This document shows, piece by piece, positions 59,215-64,000 of a stretch of DNA of 64,000 bases. Position 1 is the first letter of the stretch. Each line of letters opens with the position of its first letter. The position numbers and the translations under genes were made by a program. Origin of the DNA: Alicyclobacillus mali (lineage in GTDB: Bacteria > Bacillota > Bacilli > Alicyclobacillales > Alicyclobacillaceae); NCBI RefSeq assembly GCF_017329565.1, contig NZ_JAFMTT010000002.1, one strand, 5' to 3'. Below the pieces are notes generated by a model. That model had not been told where the DNA came from. It did no database searches and saw only the letters and a program-made list of their open reading frames with translations.

Positions 59215-59253
59215 AAAAAGGCCCCTGCGGCGAGGCGTGCGGAGCCGCAGGGG
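59215..59253 (-). terminator. Rho-independent terminator of ahpC-ahpF
   Basis: Minus-strand 9-bp perfect stem CCCCTGCGG/CCGCAGGGG (59222-59230 with 59245-59253), then CC and TTTTT (A59215-59219). It lies 34 bp past the ahpF stop. Confidence 0.8.
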
Positions 59254-59286
59254 TGAGTGGGAACTGAATGGGACGGTTGCGAGGCT

Positions 59287-60816
59287 TCAGTGACGAATCA
59301 GGTAGTCGAACGCGCCGAGCGCGGCGGTCGCGCCGGAGCCCATGGAGATGATGATCTGCTTGTACGGAACGTTGGTGCAGTCGCCCGCCGCAAACACGCC
59401 TTCGACGCTCGTCTGGCCGCGGCTGTCGATGACAATTTCGCCAAACCGCGTCTTCTCGACGAAATCGCCGAGCCACTCCGTGTTCGGCACGAGGCCAATC
59501 TGCACAAAGACGCCCTCCAACTCGACGACCTGCTCCTCGCCCGTGGCGCGATCGGCGTAGCGAATGCCCGTCACGCGCTCCGTGCCGAGGATCTCCTTCG
59601 TCTCGACGTTTGTGAGCACGGTAACGTTGGACATACTGAACAGCCGCTTCTGCAGGATCTCGTCCGCCTTGAGCTGCGGCAGAAACTCGAGCACCGTGAC
59701 GTGCGACGCGAGGCCGGCGAGATCGATGGCCGCCTCGATACCCGAGTTACCACCGCCGATCACGGCCACGCGCTTGCCCTGAAACAGCGGGCCGTCGCAG
59801 TGCGGGCAGTAGGCCACGCCCTTGGTCTGCAACTCCTTCTCTCCCGGAACGCCCAGGTTGCGCCAGCGCGCGCCTGTCGCGATGATGACCGTCTTCGACT
59901 TCAGGGTCGCGCCGCTCTCAAGGTCGAGCTCGATCAGGTCACCTTTTCGCAATTGTTTCGCGCGTTGAGATTTGATAATGTCGATATTGTAGTGACGGAC
60001 ATGTTCCTCAAGCTGAGCGGCGAACTTCGGCCCTTCGGTGTACTTCACGCTGACGAAGTTCTCGATGCCGAGCGTGTCGTTCACCTGGCCGCCGAACCGA
60101 TCCACCACGATGCCGGTTCGGATGCCCTTGCGGGCAGCGTAAATGGCTGCGCTCGCGCCCGCGGGGCCGCCGCCAACCACGAGGACGTCGTACGGTTCCC
60201 GTTCGCTCAAGTCGGACACGTCCGCCTGACTTCCGAGCTTCGCGAGAATGTCCTCCACCGACATCCGACCGCTCTCGAAGAATTCCCCGTTGAGGTACAC
60301 GGTCGGCACGGCCATCACGTTCTTCTCTTCCACTTCCGACTTGAACACGGCGCCGTCGATCATGGTGTGCCGAATGTTCGGATTCAGGACGCTCATCAGG
60401 TTCAGTGCCTGCACGACATCCGGGCAATTGTGGCAGCTTAGGCTGACGTACGTCTCGAATGCGTACGTGCCCTCGAGGCTCTGAATCTGGCGTATGACGG
60501 ACTCATCCACCTTGGGCGGCCGGCCACTCACCTGGAGCAGCGCCAGAATCAGCGAAGTGAACTCGTGACCAAGTGGCGCACCGGCAAAGACGATGCCTGT
60601 ATCCTCGCCTGGCCGGTTGATGCTGAAACTTGGCTTGCGCGGAAGCTCCGTCTCTTCCACGTGAATCTTGGGCGACATCGATTGCAGTTCGTTCACGAGC
60701 TCCATCATGTCGCGGGAGGCGTCGTCGGACCCGGGGGAAACCCGGATCACGACGTCGCCTTCCATGAGCTCGAGATACTGTTTCAGTTGCTCTCGAATTT
60801 CATCGTCGAGCACCAT
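59287..60816 (-). CDS. ahpF: NADH-dependent peroxiredoxin reductase AhpF
   Basis: Regenerates AhpC using NADH. 509 aa, the usual length. Two N-terminal thioredoxin-like folds with the CHNC redox centre at Cys128/Cys131, then a thioredoxin-reductase module: FAD motif VVGGGPAGASAAIYAARKG near 213, second redox pair in AYCPHCDGPLF near 340, NADH motif VIGGGNSGIEAAIDLAG, and GVFAAGDCTNVPYKQI near the end. It follows ahpC by 18 bp, and a strong terminator ends the pair. Confidence 0.96.
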   Translation of the reverse strand: MVLDDEIREQLKQYLELMEGDVVIRVSPGSDDASRDMMELVNELQSMSPKIHVEETELPRKPSFSINRPGEDTGIVFAGAPLGHEFTSLILALLQVSGRPPKVDESVIRQIQSLEGTYAFETYVSLSCHNCPDVVQALNLMSVLNPNIRHTMIDGAVFKSEVEEKNVMAVPTVYLNGEFFESGRMSVEDILAKLGSQADVSDLSEREPYDVLVVGGGPAGASAAIYAARKGIRTGIVVDRFGGQVNDTLGIENFVSVKYTEGPKFAAQLEEHVRHYNIDIIKSQRAKQLRKGDLIELDLESGATLKSKTVIIATGARWRNLGVPGEKELQTKGVAYCPHCDGPLFQGKRVAVIGGGNSGIEAAIDLAGLASHVTVLEFLPQLKADEILQKRLFSMSNVTVLTNVETKEILGTERVTGIRYADRATGEEQVVELEGVFVQIGLVPNTEWLGDFVEKTRFGEIVIDSRGQTSVEGVFAAGDCTNVPYKQIIISMGSGATAALGAFDYLIRH

Positions 60817-60834
60817 GGTCAGGCCAACACCTCC

Positions 60835-61398
60835 TCAGATCTTGCCGACGAGATCGAGGCTCGGCTTGAGCGTCTTCTCGCCTTCCTTCCACTTCGCCGG
60901 GCAAACCTCACCCGGGTGATTGCGCACGTACTGTGCGGCCTTCACCTTTGGAATGAGCGTCGAGGCGTCGCGGCCGATGCCATCCGCCGTGATCTCGACA
61001 GCCTGGATGACGCCGTCCGGATCGATGAGGAACGTGGCGCGCTCCGCGACCCCCTGGTCCTCGATGAGCACGTCGAAGTTGCGGGAAATCTCGTGCGTCG
61101 CGTCGCTGATCATCGTGTAGGTGATCTTCTGAATCGCCGGCGAAACGTCGTGCCAAGCTTTATGCACGAAGTGCGTGTCCGTGGAGACCGAGTACACCTC
61201 GACGCCGAGCTTCTTCAGCTCCTCGTAGTGATCCTGCAGGTCCTCCAGCTCCGTCGGGCACACGAACGAGAAGTCGGCGGGATAGAAGCACAGGATGCTC
61301 CACTTGCCCAACAGATCTTGATCCGTCACCTCAATGAATTCGCCGTTGCGGAAAGCCATGGCCTTGAAAGGTTGAATTTTTTTTCCCACCAGGGACAT
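60835..61398 (-). CDS. ahpC: Peroxiredoxin AhpC
   Basis: Typical 2-Cys peroxiredoxin reducing hydrogen peroxide and organic hydroperoxides, 187 aa. The peroxidatic Cys47 is in DFSFVCPTELEDL and the resolving cysteine in VCPAKWKEG near 166. The ATG follows AAGGAGGATG. It heads ahpC-ahpF and is divergent from perR; the 248-bp gap contains a promoter on each strand and a double dyad that PerR or another Fur-type regulator could bind. Confidence 0.97.
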   Translation of the reverse strand: MSLVGKKIQPFKAMAFRNGEFIEVTDQDLLGKWSILCFYPADFSFVCPTELEDLQDHYEELKKLGVEVYSVSTDTHFVHKAWHDVSPAIQKITYTMISDATHEISRNFDVLIEDQGVAERATFLIDPDGVIQAVEITADGIGRDASTLIPKVKAAQYVRNHPGEVCPAKWKEGEKTLKPSLDLVGKI

Positions 61399-61496
61399 CG
61401 ACGATCATCCTCCTTCGTAAAATAGATGCGCAGATGTATGTCCTCCGCTGGAGCGGGATGGACCATACTCGGGCTCGTCTCGCGCCGCGCGAGAGC

Positions 61497-61525
61497 TTTG
61501 CAGAATGAGAACGTTGAATTATAAT
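61497..61525 (+). promoter_or_regulatory. perR promoter (overlapping the ahpC promoter)
   Basis: TTTGCA (61497-61502), 17-bp spacer and a perfect TATAAT (61520-61525) face perR. The same AT-rich core gives TATAAT on the minus strand (61518-61523) with ACTACA (61541-61546) 17 bp behind it as a weak -35 for ahpC. Confidence 0.6.
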
Positions 61526-61562
61526 CAACTCGTAACGAGTTGTAGTTTAGAATCGTTCTCAT
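61505..61562. promoter_or_regulatory. Concentric double dyad between ahpC and perR
   Basis: Inner dyad CAACTCGT-A-ACGAGTTG (61526-61542, perfect 8-1-8) and outer arms ATGAGAACG (61505-61513) / CGTTCTCAT (61554-61562, perfect 9 bp) share the same centre within half a base. The inner site occupies the spacer of the ahpC promoter. An adjacent TTATAAT (61519-61525) equals one half of the Bacillus PerR box. Confidence 0.7.
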
Positions 61563-61646
61563 CTAGGTGGCATTATAAAAAAAGCAATGGCGGTTGTCAA
61601 AGGGGATAGAATCGAGTACAACGAACGCATGAAAGGAGGGGGTGAC

Positions 61647-62075
61647 ATGCAGGCTCCGAAGGACGCCGTCCACCTCTTGAAGAATGCCGGCCTGCGCGTG
61701 ACCCCGCAGCGAGAAGCCATTCTTCAGTTTTTGCTGGACTACAACGGTCATGCGACCGTGGACGATATCTACACGTCGCTCCAGGACCGCTTTCCTAGCA
61801 TGAGCGTATCCACGGTCTACAATACAGTGAAGCAACTGTCGCAAGTGGGCCTTGTGAAGGAGATTGGCGTTGGCGACGGCGCAAGCCGGTTCGACATCAA
61901 CGTGGAACCTCATCATCATTTGGTCTGCACCCGGTGTGGCGCGCTGTTCGACTTCTATCTGGAGGAACCCCTTCGCGTCTCAGTTCCTCGAGAAGCCGAG
62001 GGATTCGAAGTCGAGGACTACCACGTCGAGGTGCGCGGCATCTGCCCGCGGTGTAAAAAGCAGCAGGTATCCTGA
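61647..62075 (+). CDS. perR: Peroxide-responsive repressor PerR (Fur family)
   Basis: 142 aa from the ATG at 61647 (AAAGGAGGGGGTGAC upstream). Winged HTH (RVTPQREAILQFLLDY, SVSTVYNTVKQLSQVGLVKE), then the metal-sensing region SRFDINVEPHHHLVCTRCG with the Asp and two His positions of the PerR regulatory site, and the structural zinc pairs CTRC and CPRC. Position opposite ahpC and these residues support PerR rather than Fur or Zur. An upstream in-frame ATG at 61587 has no ribosome site. Confidence 0.92.
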   Translation: MQAPKDAVHLLKNAGLRVTPQREAILQFLLDYNGHATVDDIYTSLQDRFPSMSVSTVYNTVKQLSQVGLVKEIGVGDGASRFDINVEPHHHLVCTRCGALFDFYLEEPLRVSVPREAEGFEVEDYHVEVRGICPRCKKQQVS

Positions 62076-62098
62076 AATACAACCGTTTCGATGCTATG

Positions 62099-62123
62099 GC
62101 CCCACTCTAAAGTGAAGTGGGGC
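62099..62123 (+). terminator. Probable terminator after perR
   Basis: 8-bp perfect stem GCCCCACT/AGTGGGGC with a 9-base loop, 23 bp past the stop. Only a loose T-rich stretch (GATTTGTTT) follows. The remaining bases to 62245 are AT-richer than the region to the left and show no gene. Confidence 0.5.
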
Positions 62124-62245
62124 TCCCGATTTGTTTCAAGAACAAACGTTGTGCATGCGTTAACGCGTGATGCCTCACGTCCGCTGGAAAGCTCTGTTGC
62201 CAGATGTACGGTCGCGGACAAACTGTCAGTATTAAAGGTGCCCCT

Positions 62246-63139
62246 TCATCCCCTTGTCTCAATCGTCGTTCTGTCGTACTTGTGAAGGAACACACGAAGT
62301 GCTCTGAGAAAAGCATCGTGGTCCTCCCAAAACGGCAAATGTGAACTATTCTCGAAGACGTGAAACTCCGCGGGGCCCGATAGACTCGCACATAATTTAC
62401 ACATATATTTAGGTCTCGCTTCATCCCATACCCCACAGGCAACAAACGACGGAATGCAAATAGAACCTATTCTTCCTTCTATGGACCAGTCTCTCAACAC
62501 TCCGTTTACAGGTCCGAACTCGCTCGGACCCCACATGTGTAGATAAATATCGAGATTAAGATTTTCCATTGCTCGCTTGACAGGCTCAGGCCACGGCTCC
62601 AACCGGCAGAAGTGGCGTCTGTAGAACTCATGCGTTACAGCAACATATGATGGACTTTGAAAGTCCCCCAGCTGCTCGCATTCCAAAATTTCTTCTTGCA
62701 TCCATCTGGGCAGTTGGCACCTTAACTCTCCACACCCAAGGACAAAGTCCTCAGCACTGGCGGGAGATCCACAGATGGTTAGAGAACGAATTCGTGTCTT
62801 GTAAGTAACTGTGTACTCAAGAGCAAGCCAACCACCCCAAGAATGTCCTAGTAAATGAATTTCTCGGAGCCCTAGCTCGCGCCTCACAGCCTCTAATTCC
62901 TCGACGAAATAAGACACCGTAAGTTTGGTTACATCCGCAATCGGATCAGACGCACCGCACCCACTCTGATCGTAAAATATGATCGGCCGATCCTCGGCGA
63001 GACCTATGAGAGGCTCGAGGTAATCATGAGGCATGCCGGGGCCCCCGTGAATACAGAGGAGCGGAATCCCCAAAGTATTTTCTCCGTAAATCCAATACGA
63101 TACTCTTCCTCCCGGCACCTGTATGAACCCCTGTATCAT
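62246..63139 (-). CDS. Proline iminopeptidase-like alpha/beta hydrolase
   Basis: 297 aa from the ATG at 63139 (GGAAGG 9-10 bases upstream). The oxyanion motif CIHGGPGMPHDYL near residue 32 is typical of prolyl aminopeptidases and tricorn-interacting factor F1; the nucleophile is Ser in LLGHSWGGWLAL near 100, the acid probably Asp in CGVWDEARPK, and His in ENSSHLPFWED near 270. Cytoplasmic. Base composition is clearly lower in GC than the rest of the window. It follows the amino acid permease by 24 bp, so a peptide/amino acid salvage pair is likely. Confidence 0.87.
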   Translation of the reverse strand: MIQGFIQVPGGRVSYWIYGENTLGIPLLCIHGGPGMPHDYLEPLIGLAEDRPIIFYDQSGCGASDPIADVTKLTVSYFVEELEAVRRELGLREIHLLGHSWGGWLALEYTVTYKTRIRSLTICGSPASAEDFVLGCGELRCQLPRWMQEEILECEQLGDFQSPSYVAVTHEFYRRHFCRLEPWPEPVKRAMENLNLDIYLHMWGPSEFGPVNGVLRDWSIEGRIGSICIPSFVACGVWDEARPKYMCKLCASLSGPAEFHVFENSSHLPFWEDHDAFLRALRVFLHKYDRTTIETRG

Positions 63140-63163
63140 CGTCAGCAACCTTCCCGTAAGGAT

Positions 63164-64000
63164 TTAAATGTTGTAATGGTACTCTTCCTGAATCCACAGC
63201 TCGACTTTGTGAGTGCACTCCCGAATGACGAACATCAATCCAATGCCGATAAAAAGCCAAGCAATCACGATGTAGGGAAACAAATTTGAAGGATACGGTG
63301 GGACCGGATATACGTTGGCATACAGAATGTACATGAGTGCTACAGCAGCTAAAGCAGGAATCGACGATGACACAGACAAACTGGAGCGTTTATATGAAAA
63401 CACAAGATACCCAATATTCGTAGAAAGATAGGCAAGAAGTAGCGAAAGTACACCAAGGGAACCGAGATATCCAAAAACAGTTGTACCAGAAAGGTTCCTA
63501 AGAAAGAATAGTTGCCCAACTGCGATCACGCCGACGACCATGAGAGAAACATAGGGTGAACCAAAACGTGGATAAACATGGCTCAGCTTTTGGGTCAGAA
63601 GACCGCTCTTACCCATTGAATACAGCATCCGTGATCCAGTCGTCGCTGTACCAAGTGCCGAAGAAAAGGCGGAGAGCGTGGCTCCGAGCATGAGTATCGC
63701 TGCGAATCCGTGCGAAATGTACCGCTCTGCAAGAATGCCGAGTGGCGCAGATGACTGAGCAAATTCACGTACATCGTGCGCCGACAGCCCGAAACCGAGG
63801 GTCTGCGTATAGCTCGAGAGTAGGTAGAAACCTCCCGTGAGGAAAACAGCAGAGCCAATCGCCAAGGGTAGCGCTTTTTGGGGGTCCCTCGTTTCCTCGC
63901 CCAAGCTTGACGCCCCCTCGAATCCAGCAAATGATAGAAAAGCAAATACCGATGCCAGCGCTACTGAGGGCAGTGTTGTGTTTCTCATTGTAAACGGTAC
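63164..64000 (-). CDS. APC-family amino acid permease, cut by the window edge
   Basis: The reading frame stays open to base 64000, so only the C-terminal ~278 residues are present. At least seven hydrophobic segments are visible. The FAFLSFAGFEGASSLGEETR stretch is the helix 6 motif of APC transporters, followed by GSRMLYSMGKSGLL and FGSPYVSLMVVG. AT-rich like its neighbour. Upstream of the proline-iminopeptidase-like gene on the same strand. Confidence 0.88.
   Translation of the reverse strand, partial: VPFTMRNTTLPSVALASVFAFLSFAGFEGASSLGEETRDPQKALPLAIGSAVFLTGGFYLLSSYTQTLGFGLSAHDVREFAQSSAPLGILAERYISHGFAAILMLGATLSAFSSALGTATTGSRMLYSMGKSGLLTQKLSHVYPRFGSPYVSLMVVGVIAVGQLFFLRNLSGTTVFGYLGSLGVLSLLLAYLSTNIGYLVFSYKRSSLSVSSSIPALAAVALMYILYANVYPVPPYPSNLFPYIVIAWLFIGIGLMFVIRECTHKVELWIQEEYHYNI

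Noticed and set aside
61519..61533. Canonical Bacillus PerR box TTATAAT-N-ATTATAA
   Set aside because: Only the left half matches; the right half reads AACTCGT. The GC-richer 8-1-8 dyad is the better candidate.

Overview
The window looks like chromosome of a GC-rich, spore-forming, thermoacidophilic member of the Bacillales, most likely Alicyclobacillus. The grounds are strong AGGAGG-type ribosome sites with many GTG/TTG starts, Gram-positive lipoproteins, PerR, YhbD/E/F-type and BclB-type exosporium genes, and a 537-residue GH9 enzyme without signal peptide that matches what I remember of the intracellular Cel9A of A. acidocaldarius. The assignment is by recognition only. Most of the window is roughly 60% GC; the last ~1.9 kb is clearly more AT-rich.

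Layout. 0.1-8.4 kb: a minus-strand operon for pectic oligosaccharide use (Gfo/Idh oxidoreductase, esterase-like hydrolase, sugar ABC binding protein and two permeases, exported GH28), divergent from a LacI regulator, with repeated operator-like motifs between them. 8.4-14.3 kb: flavin reductase, a DnaQ-like exonuclease overlapping a DUF294 nucleotidyltransferase, a divergent glutamine synthetase homologue, an Amt ammonium transporter with a GlnR/TnrA-like box, and a HAD phosphatase. 14.4-25.7 kb: an Opp-type ABC transporter (oppABCDF), cytoplasmic GH9, and nadC-nadB-nadA. 25.8-31.8 kb: a radical SAM protein, then thiE-thiO-thiS-thiG-thiF preceded by ppaC, with a terminator hairpin directly against the thiE ribosome site. 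31.9-36.8 kb: two MFS exporters, two bactofilin-like proteins and a YhbD-like regulator. 36.9-43.7 kb: two tandem orphan Opp-type lipoproteins, DinB, an SDR epimerase and an ACS-family transporter.

43.8-45.3 kb holds the least explained feature: five tandem paralogous genes for proteins of about 82 residues sharing a QQNxGxFxG...GWDAxxK block and a DxFExxDG...DxK block. Two of them appear to start at ATT. 45.3-50.6 kb: PfpI-type protein, soluble chemoreceptor, amino acid permease, aldehyde dehydrogenase. 50.7-54.0 kb: a spore-surface cluster with a BclB-type collagen-like protein built on 9-bp DNA repeats, a stand-alone copy of its N-terminal domain, an unknown helical protein and a glycosyltransferase with TPR-like tail. 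54.2-59.1 kb: LysR regulator, MBL hydrolase, and an operon for a sugar or sugar acid (dehydrogenase, TIM-barrel isomerase, ACS transporter). 59.2-62.1 kb: ahpC-ahpF divergent from perR around a concentric double dyad. 62.2-64 kb: a proline-iminopeptidase-like hydrolase and an amino acid permease cut by the window edge, in AT-richer DNA.

The region as a whole is saprophytic metabolism (plant polysaccharide uptake and degradation, peptide or oligosaccharide import), cofactor synthesis (NAD, thiamine), nitrogen uptake, peroxide defence and spore-coat construction. I saw no rRNA, tRNA, IS element, integrase or CRISPR array.
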